DNA of 64,000 nt from Actinomucor elegans (lineage: Eukaryota; Mucoromycota; Mucoromycetes; Mucorales; Mucoraceae), in the NCBI GenBank assembly GCA_026027325.1, contig JAMSLZ010000007.1, forward strand, positions 2,170,001-2,234,000, read 5' to 3'. Shown here in pieces: positions 34,592 to 47,690 of this stretch; position 1 is the first letter of the stretch, and the number at the start of each line of letters is the position of its first letter. The notes beneath the pieces were generated by a model. That model ran no database searches, had not been told where the DNA came from, and saw only the letters and a program-made list of their open reading frames with translations. The position numbers were made by a program, and so were the translations under genes.

Positions 34592-35671
34592 ACTTTACTC
34601 TCAGGTCTATTTCATTAGTTACAATAAAGTATTATTCCCATCTTTCTGTTAATACGCACATATATTCAAACCCTACCTTTCCGCCATGTGTGGCCTCTAA
34701 AAGTCTATGATGAACTTTGATTTTACATGACTATTAGTATTTAGATAATGTTTTCTTTTAGTATTTTTCCGATACGGAAGGTGCTGTTGATGGTTAGATC
34801 TACATGAAAACAGAAAAATATTCTATTAAAGGTAACTCCATTAATTGAAATAAATATGAAGTGGTATTGGTATCATTTCATACAGTATTTCATTTCACAT
34901 AGTTTCTGCAAAGTACTTTTTTTTCTGTATCGACGCGTTTTTGTTGTTGAAAATGAGGTAAAATATTTAGGCCAAAACTTACTTGCGTTCTGAAAGAGGC
35001 AGGAAACGAACGAAATAGATTACCAGTCAATAGAAATGGACATGTTGCAAAATGGAATAGCTTTGCATGACTTTTTGAACAATATTGAAGACGTTTTAAA
35101 GGCATATTTCCTAAAACGATTTTGTTTTATACAATTCAAAGTATATATTAGAAAAATTTTGTATTTTTTGTGTTAAACTAGGCCGAGTATAAACCAAAAC
35201 CGTGTAAGGGATCAAACAGATAATAATAACCCATTACAAAAAAAAATACCGGTAAAAACTGACTCAAGTGCTTTGTGAAATTGTCCCAATATATGACTGC
35301 TCAAGACATAACTGCTAGCTAGTATATTGCAATATAACTAGGCTATACATAGTCTCTTTAGTGACGAATGGATATCAAACTAAGGATTATATCTATTACT
35401 TCCAATTCGCGCAATCAAGACAAAGAAATATGAGTCCTAGATGTATCTCGGTATAAAATCATATAAAAACAACAACTTAAAGGTAATATTGCATGATGGT
35501 TCTCTTTTTCGAATGGAGATGTAGATAGTCTTACTGTGTTTTATACTTGAGACACAGAAGCATAGCAAACAGTATGAATGCTTACTGCTGCTCATAAATC
35601 TCTATATTCAGCTCAAACTTGAGGAGTAAGTTATGTTTGCCGTATGTGCATTAACCAATGTTTATTGCTGA
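34592..35671. other. Spacer without recognised genes
   Basis: AT-rich sequence between the retrotransposon relic and the 3' end of the channel gene. No conserved exon, RNA gene or repeat was identified on either strand. Confidence 0.35.
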
Positions 35672-37241
35672 TTAAATCATCATAGCATTTTCAGTTTCAC
35701 AAGGTAAGTGATATATAATAAATTCAATCTCTTTTCTAAGCGCATCACAAAAGGTATTCAAAGGCAAATCGTTACTGTTATAACCGAATGGATTTTCTAT
35801 TAAAGAGCAATTAGTTTTTTCTTTGGCATATGAAATCATCCTAGAAACATACCAATCTGAGCTCCAATAGCATCAATACCAAACAGAATGAAAGAAGCTA
35901 GGATTGTAGTAGGAACAATCCACCATCTTAGTTGTGAAACCAATGTAAAAGGGATGGCCAAGATATATAGAGCCAGCGATTGTTTTCTATGTAAAATGAA
36001 AACAAAATTTTTAGTATGTCATTCTTTACACCAGTAACAGACTTACAGGTGAACAACATAGGCTGCAGGAATAGGTGTATTAACAATACGCTCCATACTA
36101 GACAAGCAGTCGTTTAAATTGTTTAAATGAGTAATAATAACATTAGAGAAAGCACCATCAATCTTGCCAGCTGTCTTCGCTTGCGCCATATACAAACTCA
36201 TGCGGAAAATAATTTCTAAAGGCAAAGACATGTCTGAATTGCCTTCATCTGGTAAATCCTCATCACTCACAAACTTGTGCTTTCTCTTTTTTTTGGGCTT
36301 TCGTAATTGGTGTTGGTGTGATGCGTCACCGCCTACAGTAGATACAGCTGAACTGGAGGGCCCAGTAGAAGGGCATCTTTGGTTATCCAAATCATCAATA
36401 TCATCACCACCTTCATTGGCATCCAATAAATGTGTTTTACTGCCAAATTCTACATTGGTCACAACGACAGCATCATCATCAGAGCTATCATCCTTGATAA
36501 TGAATAATCGGTCATCAGCTGCGGCTGGGATCCAATTGGGTGGTAACAAGTAATCCAAATCATAATAATCAATGCCGTATTCCCGTCTTAAGTAATGTTT
36601 GGTGGACACTGCAAATGCCAATAGTAACTTCATACAGCGCATCTTTTCGAGGTGGTCGTTCTGAGTGCGTTCGGGGATACTACACCAAATAAGACGCGCG
36701 AGGTTACGTGTATTACTGGAAAGATCTTGCCATAATTGACGGCCTTCATAATACCGAGCATAAGAGGTGTTGGCGCGGAAACCTAATAATAAACCAAGCA
36801 CCACGGATAGCACAGGAACTATATATTGATGATATAGTTGGTATTTGTATAGTATGATGTGAATTGATCCCCCCTTTTTTTTTTACCTATAGAGTTACTA
36901 AGAGCAATATTGGTCCAACCCAAAGTGATATACATATAGCAAATAGCATAGGCATACAGCGATGTCAGTATGATCATTGGAAGAATAGACGGCAAGACCT
37001 ATAGGAAGACGCGTCAATATCATCCATTCTAGTTTTATTTTCGGGAAGATACATTACTGAGCCTCTCACTCTATAAAACACAACTGTCAGCCTACTGTCT
37101 TTCAAATAAAGCGTTGCTTTTCTTGTTTTACCGAAGGTGATCAGGATAACTTTTTAATTCCTTGATCCATCGCTTGGTGTAATAAACTGGTTTCGAGTCA
37201 TGAGTAAATTGCTTAAACTTATCTCTGGCTGAGGAGGTCAT
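35672..37241 (-). CDS. Bestrophin-like (UPF0187/RFP-TM) anion channel
   Basis: Predicted membrane anion channel of the fungal bestrophin/YneE family. Six exons, 37132-37241, 37058-37070, 36887-36998, 36047-36818, 35853-35986 and 35672-35796, give 421 residues. Family signatures are RGSV before the first helix (VLPSILPMIILTSLYAYAIC), the GFRANTSYARYYEGRQLW motif, a pair of C-terminal hydrophobic helices (QSLALYILAIPFTLV, then IVPTTILASFILFGIDAIG) and the closing ENPFGYNSNDLPL. A 110-residue acidic/basic insert (about 36260-36530), longer than usual, separates the helical halves. The second exon is only 13 nt but is needed to keep RGS in frame. Localisation is probably plasma or organelle membrane. 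Confidence 0.88.
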
Positions 37242-39718
37242 AGCGTAAGAAAAAAGAGAGAGAGAAAAAGAGAGCAGCCCAAGCCTTCATGTTTAATAAA
37301 GGACGCCTCTTTTTTCTTGTCATACATGACACTACAGTGCACTAAAACATACTATGAATAAATGACGCAGGAGCTTGGAAGGATGCTGCGAAAAGAGAAC
37401 ACTTTTATTCCACTTTATATCTTTGAATAGGTTTTTGTAAAGCTCTTGCTCCTTTTTGTTTACTTGATCAGACAGAAGCGTAGTTTGTGAATAAAATTCA
37501 GTTACGCTTTCCCCTCTCCCTCCCCCCCCCCATTTTTTTCCGATTTAACGACGTCGTACGTACGCGCAACATGCTCCGGCGCCGCTTCATTTCTCGGCGG
37601 TAACAAGTTTTAATCATTGACAGTTTGCGGTTCCTTTCTCGGTCATAAGAGCGATTGACAGCAAGCTCTATATTGAAAAATACATGACGTTTCGTGAAAA
37701 ACACAGGCAAGACAGTTTTTCTTGAATGATAAGTATTTGATTAGGACTTATTATCTTGCTTTAGGTGCAAGATGAATATTTTGCTAGAACTTGACGCTGT
37801 AAGCGACACAGAGTTTTCATTGGACAGCGGCAATTAGACAGTATGAGGTCTGACTTTTCATTTGAATATGATGATTTCACATAGACTGAAAGTATACTGT
37901 TAAAAAACAGGCGTACAGTTAGACTGCTCATCGAGTGGTGCAAGGACTGCGCTTCATTAGTTTTTGAATATTAGAATCATTTTCATATTATATACTACAT
38001 AATTTTATCATTTTTCATTTTGAGGTTGTATAATATGAATTATATAATAAATACTAGACATAATTTAAAATTTTTCTCAATTATTTTTGATTAAAAACTA
38101 TGTTTTTAAATCTTTATTCATACCATTAAAACAAGTGTTAAAGAGTCATCACTGATGATGACATATTAGACTTTGGGTTTTATTGGATATCATAAATTTC
38201 TTCTTAGAGCCGCTGTTTCTTTTTGACTTTAAACAACGAAAATGCTTGAACATGTACAAGTGCTTGACCAGAAATTGAGCGAATTTTAATCGCATATCTG
38301 ATAGAGCGAGCTCTATATTCTTTCTACTTAAAATCGATGGTGTTTTTATTAATGAAATCTCAATGTTTTGAATCCTTAGAAATGCTTTCATAACCCGTGT
38401 TGTTTTTATTTTAAAATTTAAACCAAATATATTAACTATGAGTATAAACACGAAATCTATACTATTTATAAATCACGGTTTGAAAATACATTTTGCATCT
38501 TGTAGAAAATCTGATGGCGGAATTCGAAATAAACATACCAGAGATTACTACTACTTGCTTTTTCTCATTTCCGGTCAAATGCAGCATCTAATTACTAGCT
38601 GAGAAACCCCCCCCAAAAAAAAACATTTATTTAACTTCAATTCAAGCAAGTAGCTTATACAATATCAACCGACATTAAATCATATGCAATCCATGTCGAT
38701 TAGATTCAAAATAGATCTTTAGATGCTTGATGGGACTGATCTCGCCAAATGTCATATTTGATAAGCATTCCGCACTCAAAACGACCTGCTACATGTACAA
38801 TCAAACACTATTTCAAACTCGTTCCTTTAGTTATATTAAATCAAGGACTGTGCCTTTCTTTGGCCAAATGATTCATTCTTGCTTCATTTTTTCAGGATAT
38901 ATTGGGAATGTCTTAATTAAAATGGCAATTTTTGACAGGGAATAGGACAAAATGCATTTCTCTCAGTACAGCCACCTATTGCTTCAAGACCATGGATTGA
39001 TCAGTGCTAAATCTGGTAAAAATGGATGCTGCAATACACTAGTATCGGCACCACCGGAAGGATATTTATGTGAATACTCTAAAACCTGACGCGCTTTTAC
39101 TTGTTTAATACCATCTTTTTTTTTTTTCTCTTTTTTGGTCTAAACGAGGGCATAACCGGAAGACCTATAGAAGACGACAGGACTTGTAAATATCACATAC
39201 AAGGGTATATAGTTATAGTAGGAAAGTCGCAAATCGTCACCGAAAGCTTATGGGACTAGTAACCCTTTTGGTCAAAACCACTGATAAATCCCATCACCTG
39301 TCTCTTTTAAAACTTTTCTAATCGCAGTAACTGTTTTGTTTCCATACAAAACCAGAGGTTACACATAAGCACTGAAAGATGCAGATGACAGGAAAATAAA
39401 CCTTCTTATATATGTATACATTAATTATTATCTATTGCTCAAGTTTATCTACCTCACGAACATATTAATGATTATGAAAGCAAGTGGCGCACAATTTCCA
39501 ACTTCAGCAAGAAAAACGTTTTCCAGCAAGTAGTACAATGTGTTAGGGCGCTTTTTTGTTATATAAGGCTGGTGGGTTTCTTATTACTTTACACGGCTAC
39601 CTTTTTGTACCTCCAAAGGATAGAGTAAAGCGCTGCTAAACAGGATAACCACCTAAAAAGAAAAAATAACAAAAAAAAAAAATGAAACTTGTTTTTTTAA
39701 CAATCTACGACTTACATC
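37242..39718. other. Spacer between divergent channel and FYVE genes
   Basis: About 2.5 kb with no recognised gene. It contains the promoters of both flanking genes, a C9 run near 37524, an A/T-rich block at 37980-38120 and a reversed copy of the dispersed motif at 38742-38765. Open frames here show no protein similarity I recognise. Confidence 0.35.
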
Positions 39719-41835
39719 ATGAAGCATCTCGACGCGATTACAAAACTGAACAAACTTCAAGATACCAGCAATAGACCGCCCCGGGAAAGAGCGCAAACAA
39801 ACAAAAAAAGGCCAATTATTCGCATCTCTGATTTTTCAGATAATATTGATTATTCAGCCAAGCAAGAATCAAATATTCATTGTATTGATGGAGAAGACTT
39901 GAAACAGCTATCATCAAAAGAGAACGTCACAAGGTTGTCACTGTACTCGCAAAATGGTCCAGCAGACAATCAAGGCTGTCATGGCAGCAGAAAAAGATCC
40001 TCAATTGGTGTACCTTGGAGCGGAGGTAGATTATCTTTAACACAAGACAAAACGCTATTATCGCCTTCCTCTTCTCTTTTTTCTTACAATATGTACCATC
40101 CACACCAAATACCGTCCACTTCTACGTCCACTTCTTCCTCATACACGTCTCGTATGATGCTATTAGATCAGCAAACACAACTCTCACCGCCAATAACTCC
40201 ACGAGATAGCGTTTTTATCAAACAACTACATAGAAAGAGACGAGAAAGCGTAGGTGAAGTTGTGAACCAGCACCGTAAACGGCCTACATCATCCATCAAG
40301 CCTAGACTGACGCAGTCCACCATATTACAAACATCCAAAAGAAATAAAAAGCATTACAGTGTGCAACCCATAAATGACTTTTTAGATCATGAAGCGTCCC
40401 CGCCACCAGCGGTGCACTGGGATCCGCACATAGACGCTTTCGAAATTCTCAGAGCCAAAATCACTGGAATCACGCGATCTATGCAAGAGTTTCATGTACA
40501 AGAGCTATTTCATGATGAGATGCGCTCTTGTTTACCAACCACCACTACATCTTCACCGTTAACGACGAGTCACCATGCCAGTCATCCTATCAGACGACTC
40601 AGTCTAGCCAATCTCAATGATAATAACTCGCTTAGTCTAGGGCATCGACGCATCAAATCGACAGAGAACAATAAACAATTGAATGACAGCGACGAAGAAG
40701 ATTCCGGTCGCTTGATGACCAGTCCGAACTTGACTGCGCTGTTCCTTACAACCAATAACCTTATCAATTCGCGTTTAGATGAACTATGTGACACAGCCTC
40801 GATTAAATCAAGCAGTGACTCGGATTGGCAAAAACAGTTCCTAAGCCTGGTCACTCGCTGTATCCATCAATCGGAAGCATTGGAATCACTGTCGACCGAT
40901 GTATTGAATACGGAACATCGCGTAAGAGAGCTTATGCTGATCAATGATACCCTGCATGAACAATTTCATGAAAGAGAAAAGCAATATGAAGATCGTATCA
41001 GACAATGCCAAGAGGTTGCTCAACAACAGTTGATGATGATCGATTCGCTGGAAGAATTAACAGCAGATATCAATATGAAGATGGAATCACGGACAAGAGA
41101 AATGTATCGACAGCAGGCACTAATGGCACTGGATCTTCAATGTCAGTCAAAACAAGAACTATTCGAAGAAGAGAGATGGAACTTTCAGCAATCAGTTGCC
41201 GACCTTTTAAAAATGGATGATAAACACGATGTCATTCAAAAGATGAGATGGGAAATTGGCATGTTTGTTGGCGGTGGTGTTGGCACAGGCCATGTTATTC
41301 ACTCATTTGATAATAAGCTTAATGGCATCGATATGATGATCGCAGGTACAGGAACTACTACTGCCACTAATGTACAGTCGGACGTTTATATAGAAGATGA
41401 AGAAGACTATCATGAACTAGAGCAGGTAAAATGCCTATTCCTACTTTCTTTCTTTCTTTTTTTTTACATTATAATACTAATACTCAAAAAAAAAAGACTT
41501 TTTCAATATCACCGTCTATTCGCCATATTAAACTATACCAACATCAGTATATCCTTCATCTGAACAGCAAAGATAGACGCACACGATTTGCATTACTCCC
41601 AAAACGTCTCTGGGTCCCAGACCATGAAACGGATCAATGTCAATTTGACCGCTGTCCAACGCGATTCTCTTTCTTTCAGCGCAAACATCATTGTCGGAAA
41701 TGCGGTTCTATCATTTGTCAAAAACATAGTGGTAATCGTTTACCTTTATTTCATCCAAGGAAAAATACAACCAATTGCCAGTGGAGTAGAGTCTGTGATC
41801 ACTGCTTTCATGATCTGATTATGCAAAAGCAATAA
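39719..41835 (+). CDS. Coiled-coil protein with C-terminal FYVE zinc finger
   Basis: Two exons, 39719-41425 and 41497-41835, give 681 residues. The N-terminal 400 residues are polar and basic with Ser/Thr-rich, probably disordered stretches. A helical, coiled-coil region lies at about 385-500 (HQSEALESLSTDVLNTEHRV, then EKQYEDRIRQCQEVAQQQ). The last exon encodes a FYVE domain with WVPD, the basic patch RKHHCRKCG and the RVC-type motif (SRVCDHC). These are the residues that bind phosphatidylinositol 3-phosphate and zinc, so an endosomal or vacuolar membrane protein is expected. It resembles fungal Pib1/Vac1-like or rabenosyn-like proteins only through the FYVE module; the rest is unrecognised. 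A decayed copy of the FYVE exon lies 2.4 kb downstream. Confidence 0.85.
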
Positions 41836-44149
41836 ACTTCTTTATTGTTCTCTTGTAATTTTTATTTTATTTTATTACGGGAACACGTAATGAAAAAAAA
41901 AACATAGTATAGAACAGCGCCACTTTTGATTTAGTGATATAATAATTTAGACTATTACGGCTTTACTACGGATTAATAAAGTACAATTTCATAAAAATAC
42001 AGAGACAGTATGATTTACTAACACTCGGTAAATGCTTATGCCTATATTCACTGTACTACAATCAAAGAAAGAGTTCAAAAATACAACTACCTACACTGAC
42101 TTTTGACCTAGATCAGTCCAGAGATTTATATACATCTATTGGTTTAATAATCTACATGGCGTGCATGCGATTTATGCCAATCTATAATGTATAATCTGTT
42201 GATTGCATTTAAGTTTAGTAAATGTCCTGAAAGTTGCAGTATGTCATTTTGAACCTGTTCAAGTAAATTATATGCAATTTTTAAAAGATATGAGACTGCT
42301 TCCACTTTCGATTTTTTCGAGACTACAGAAAATTGCTTGTTATACTTTAAACCGACTTTTGAATAATAGAAATTAGGTACGCAAAATGGCGCTATAGCAA
42401 AACTTGTGCCTCAAAAACGCCATTTATGCTCTCTAAAATAATAAAGGGAGGATGTTTGGAATAACTGCAAGGTATAATTTCCTTTAGGTTTTCTGGAATT
42501 GTCTCATATTAGATTCTTAGCCGTAGATGTGGTTGCACTCTAACAGATATTTTTCAGAAGATGGTAAGCCTACAAAGAAAAAAGATAGGCTTGTCACTAA
42601 TTATTGGTAGTAAGCCAGTTGTGTTATAAGGTACACGCATGTATACATCCTTGTACAATAGGAAGCAAACGGCAAACGGCAAATGCAGTGTACAATTTGG
42701 TTATTGAAAGTTATTAATTGACTGATTTCTTAGCAATTCATTGTTTTAAGTTTAGATGAAAACCAGTCCAGATGAAACTGCTCATTTTGAGCATAATTTA
42801 CTCTTTAAATGCAACATTGATCCAAGGTCGACCGATAACTCCCAATTTGATCTGTGTATCATATTTGGTTGGCTTGGATTTAAACGTACATTCTTAAAAG
42901 CTCAGAAAATCGACCTTGAAATTAAAAACATGGTTTTAAGATCTGCAGTATATAGGTCTGTGCCCATTGCGTTTAACCAAGTTGAATAGAGTTGAAATAT
43001 CCTTCAAATGATACAGTAATAATGAGAAAATAAAACCAAACTGTTGCTTTAAAAGTAGAGCACAGTGTATTGTTCCAGGTGTCTAGAACAGACCTATTTC
43101 AATAGATTTCTATAAAAATATATTCATTAAAAAGGATCTAATACGCTACATATAATTATGTATACCTAGATTTCAAAAGCATACATCATCACTAGTTAAC
43201 GATATAAAGATATCGTAATGTAAAGGACGGTTGCTGAGAGCACCATGCATCTTTCTTTTGACCCTCCGCCTAATAAATTTTTGTAGGTCTAGCTCGAGAT
43301 GGTTGATACTTTTAAGGTGTATGTCCTTTAAATAATGAGTCTTTGAGAATCAACTAAATGCGCATAAATTCCAGCGTTTCTAAATCTAATAGAGAACTGC
43401 GTTTAACTATTTACAAACACTTGTAGGCCTAATGAATCTGTTGGTTAGATAGAGCTTTAAACATCACTAAATTGAAGGAACTATGTAATTGGTTGGATAT
43501 GCCTGAAAGATATTCTCTCGGTGGAGTGGGATCATATAGTTGGTTGAATATTAAAAGTTCAAAGGTGTGTATGTTGAAAGAGTTTAGTACAAAAAAAAAA
43601 GTACATCGAACCAATCAGAATTATAAAAAAGAAAAAAAAAATCATTTTGAACATCTTCAGATCTCTTGATTGATCGTAACTAATGTCGCATCTGATTGCT
43701 TGATTATTTCCATAATGAACTGTTACATCTAAATCCTTTATTCAACATAAAAACGATGAGTAAATTATACATTATGGACTGATAGTATATTACATGTATA
43801 TAATGTAGATGGATCTGTATTAATCTCTAGACATCTTGACCTATCCCAGCCAAATGTCGCATCAGATCAGTAATTCGTATTCATGATGAATTATTGCATC
43901 TATTTGTGTTGTTGGCAATTTTGCCCAATCTGTATTTGTATATATTTTTGTCTCGCTCTGGATGTAGACCTCTCATAATTAAATATTCAATGTGTATACA
44001 AATTATACACGAACTGAAGCCAATGCTCATGTTCAAGTAATCATTAGTGCATCTTATTCTAGTTATTCATTATGTTAAATCTGTATATATGTATATATAT
44101 ATATATATCATTGAAAAGTCAGACATGCAGTTTAAGTTACTCCAAAAAA
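41836..44149. other. Spacer with dispersed motif copies
   Basis: No gene was recognised. Copies of the dispersed motif lie at 42788-42830 (forward) and 43676-43740 and 43840-43915 (both reversed). The last two share an extended flank (ATGAATTATTGCATC-like). The spacer separates the FYVE gene from the relic of its last exon. Confidence 0.45.
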
Positions 44150-44360
44150 AAGGCATCTTTGGGGTCCCAGACCAAGGAACAGGTCGAAGTCAAACTTGTC
44201 AACACAGCTTCCTTTAATATTATTATTAGTGGACCTAGAACGTGCCAAAAGGCACGGTACCTACCGTTTATCTTTACTTGGCCCGAGAATAAGCGCCACC
44301 AAAATTCCAATAGAATAGATTGTGCTTTTGCAACTTGATTATGCAAAGGCAAATAGTTAA
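44150..44360 (+). pseudogene. Decayed duplicate of the FYVE-encoding exon
   Basis: The start (GGGTCCCAGACCA), middle (CGTTTA.CTTTA.TT...CCA) and end (TGATTATGCAAA.GCAA) align in order with the FYVE exon at 41610-41835 of the gene upstream. The central segment encoding the RKHHCRKCG motif has diverged beyond recognition or been replaced, so the zinc ligands are lost. A frame of about 60 codons is still open but encodes no FYVE motif. The simplest explanation is a local partial duplication followed by decay. This rests on direct comparison by eye. Confidence 0.7.
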
Positions 44361-45677
44361 TAATAACCTTTGTTTAGCATAATATTTGTACTTAATGCTT
44401 GTGTGTAACTAGTATCTTATAGATTTTATCAGAAAAATTATAACAGAAAAAAAAAATATCGTTTAATTGCATCTCATCTAATGAATAGCATGCTGTTCTA
44501 AACCTTTTTTCTAAAAAAGAAAATCTCTCAAGCTAGAAGAGTAGTGTCATCTTGGTAGTGCTTGCGGCTGTGTATGTAGAATCATGGTGCGTTATTTGTT
44601 TGCTTATGGATGGTTTTACATATAGTATTAGTCCATCTATAGAGGTTACCTAGATAGAAATGCATCGGGATTTAGAAAGCGTTTGACGTTGTGAGCATAA
44701 ATTCAACCATATTAAGCTTATATACACTAATAAGTTTTTTTTTTTTGAGTTAATTATCAAGTTTCAAAGATGTACTATAGAAGCAGAGAGGGTTCAGAAT
44801 ATTCCATTATGTTGAAAATCACAGCTAGTCTCATTGGAAAGATGGGGTAATTTGATATGTCACAGACAGAAAAATCTCATCTGGATCGACAACGGATCGA
44901 TATTATAGATTCCGAGTTATTCGTAGTACAAAAATACCTACTTTTTTCCAAGGAGTAAATTGGAACATAGGAAGATCAGCATGGTAATATACCAAATTAG
45001 AGTGACAGTTGATGTGATGCCCGTGACATATAGCTAATATCACCAACTATACTCAAAGTCGCTAATGAGCTGGGATAAACTAATAATTTCTGGGGAAAAG
45101 CATAGAATGAAAGATTCCTAATTCAAAAATAAACTGATTTTTAGTAACTACCGATCGGCCTTGACAGAAGCTAGAAGCTAAAATAAACCCACATAGCCGA
45201 GTGGAAGATTGAGTATGGCAATCCACTTGCCTAAACAAGCCGATCTAAAGATAGTGCATTAGTGTGATGGCAAGCTTGGACCTTAAAAGTACGTTTGTAA
45301 TGCAGATCAATTTATGTATAAAAAAGGTTATATATATTCTAGTAGAAGAAAATCGAATGTTCATAGTAGTAATAACTAACGAGGTTGTATGTAATAATAA
45401 TAAAAAAAAGCATATGTATACATAAATGGTTTGGTGGATAAATCCATAAGGGCAGAATGGAATAAAACTATGAATTGGAGGAGTACTGTGTATGTATAGT
45501 GAAACAAAGGAGGACTATATAGGCTATTGCAGAGTGGTATTATACGGCAAATGGAAGAAAAGTGCTTTGTTTAAACTGAATGTTATAAAGGGTATATGAT
45601 TATCATTACTTTAGTAAAGAACTTTATGTACTAAAACTTGGCATGGTTTATGCTTGTGAAGGGTTAGAAGCAAAGGC
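44361..45677. other. Spacer without recognised genes
   Basis: About 1.3 kb of AT-rich sequence between the FYVE relic and the TEA gene stop. A stretch at 45190-45260 has a tRNA D-arm-like piece (TAGCCGAGTGG) but no T-arm or acceptor pairing. No other feature was seen. Confidence 0.35.
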
Positions 45678-47690
45678 TTACGCTTTGTACAAGTCTTGAT
45701 CCAAAAATTCGAGACCGTTTACGTCTAGCGCCAGAGAGTCTTTATCTGAGATCTTGGAAATTTCAATCGTGCCATTGCCTCTCTCAAACTCATGCACCAT
45801 CACTAGTAGTGGGTTGTTACTTTCTAATTGTGGATGTTGTGGGGTTTCAGTCGCAGCTGCAGATGATGAATACTTGTCCTCGATATCTTCAAAAGACTAA
45901 AAGAAGACATATGAGTATTATTGCAACCATTTTATGAAAGAACTTAGTTACCTGCACAATACAAATGTTATTGATGGCAATATCGACTTCGTCCCAGGAT
46001 TGAAGTGCTCGGATACCCTTCATAAAAGCATCAAAGAACTGATTGACAAATACAAAGCTGTACATGTATTTGCCTTCGTTGACCCAAAGTGCTTGCTGTA
46101 CTTCTTTGGATTCAAGTACTACATTACCAAATGAATAAATGGTCGTTGTACATTCAATGGTACGGCGACTTGAAGTTTCAAAGAATGAAGTATTGTTGAA
46201 GGCAAAATCAGAGATATTCAAGTTTAAATCAAGCTTGGTCTGTTATGTATACACACTGTTAGTTTACAAATCAATCAACCTTCTTACAGGCGTTTACCTT
46301 GGCTAGTAAGAGGACTGTATCCTTTTGATTCTTCACCAGTGTGGAGATGATAGGGCATTTCTCTTTACAAACAGAGTCAGCTGTGACAGTAGGTAAGCTA
46401 TTAGGATAGCAATGAGGCATCTGAGACAAATTATGTGACATAGGTCTGCTTGCATCGTAAGGAAGTACATAGTCGAGATAAAGACAAAGATAGTTGGGCC
46501 AAAGAGCACAATCCACCTTGTCTTGAGCGGACTTAGCCTTGTGCGCATTCAATTGAGGTGATGCCTTCTTTTCCAACACGTTGATTAAGGTTGGGTCTTG
46601 AGCAGGCAAAAGAAGAGGCTCAGCAGCATTATTGGTTAGCAAAGGCGTGAGGATATCTGTTGCTGACATGTTGGAACCAAAGAATGGATCACTGGAAGTA
46701 GTATTGCCTTCGCCCAACAAGTTTGGTACACCAGAGAATAGTGATTGTTGGAAAGGATCATAGAAATCTTTGAATTGAAGCATGGATAGTGCTTGTTGCT
46801 GTGCTGGATCACTGTACATGATATCGAAGACATAGTCTGTGGGTGAAGGAGATGAGTTAATGGAAGAGTCATCAGAGGACAATGAATCGAGGGATTGATG
46901 GGTCTTCATTTTGACTGCTCCTGGAGCTTTAACTGGACGAGGATGAAGATGGTGTTGGAAATGGTTGTGGCGTTGATGGTAAGGATACTGTTGTTGCTGA
47001 TGATGATGTTGTCTTGCTTTGGGCTTAATGTTGGCCTGTTTATTAGACGTGGAATCTTCCATATCAACTGAATCAGTCAATAAACGCATAACTATATTAT
47101 TTGGATATTAAAGAACTGTTCGTTTTTTATTATTAAAGATTCAGCTTACAATGTGAATCGCCTTTGCGAGTGTTCTTTAAAACTTGAATATGAGAAGACA
47201 CTTGCTTTCTAGTGCGGATTTTGCATGTTTTGCGAAAGATAAAATCTGAAATGAGCTCATTGCGACCTATAAATTAAAAAGTTAGGGCAAGGTATCAATG
47301 AGGGTTAATTTGCTCGACATATTTACCGCAGGGTTTGCCATTGACAAGGATTTTCCTTCTGCCTAGCTTGGGAATTGATTCTAAAGCTACTTAATGTCAA
47401 TATGAAAGCCTTTTTTTTTAAAAAAAAATAAAAAATAAAAAATCATAAGATCTCATACCTTCAATGAAAGCGGATTCAACTTCGGGAGGCCATACTTGTT
47501 CTTCTTTGTCTTTAAGATGGTTTACTGCTGTCATATCATGATCGATATCGGTGGTACTCATGAGTGAATCTTTGCGTGGTTGATGGTAGTGATGTCCGGT
47601 ACGTTTATCTTTGATATCATCCAAATTGGTTTGATAGGGTTTACCGTTCATGTCATTTTGGAAAAAGAGATCTTGAGGACAGGCTAACAT
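45678..47690 (-). CDS. TEA/ATTS-domain transcription factor (AbaA/Tec1/TEAD class)
   Basis: DNA-binding regulator; family members control conidiation (AbaA), filamentation (Tec1) and growth (TEAD). Six exons, 47459-47690, 47327-47386, 47150-47266, 46298-47091, 45952-46239 and 45678-45896, give 569 residues. The TEA domain spans three exons at about residues 65-140: [40 protein letters not shown], then [20 protein letters not shown]. The recognition helix is intact. A His/Gln-rich segment follows (about 160-185), then a Ser-rich region. The C-terminal region (about 400-520) has beta-rich sequence with aromatic positions ([17 protein letters not shown]) like the partner-binding domain of TEAD proteins. 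Intron 1 contains a T9/A8 junction. The sub-family cannot be fixed from the sequence alone. Confidence 0.92.

Noticed and set aside
45182..45260. tRNA-like piece (TAGCCGAGTGG)
   Set aside because: It resembles the D-arm of a Ser or Leu tRNA, but no T-arm, anticodon arm or acceptor pairing follows. Not a tRNA.
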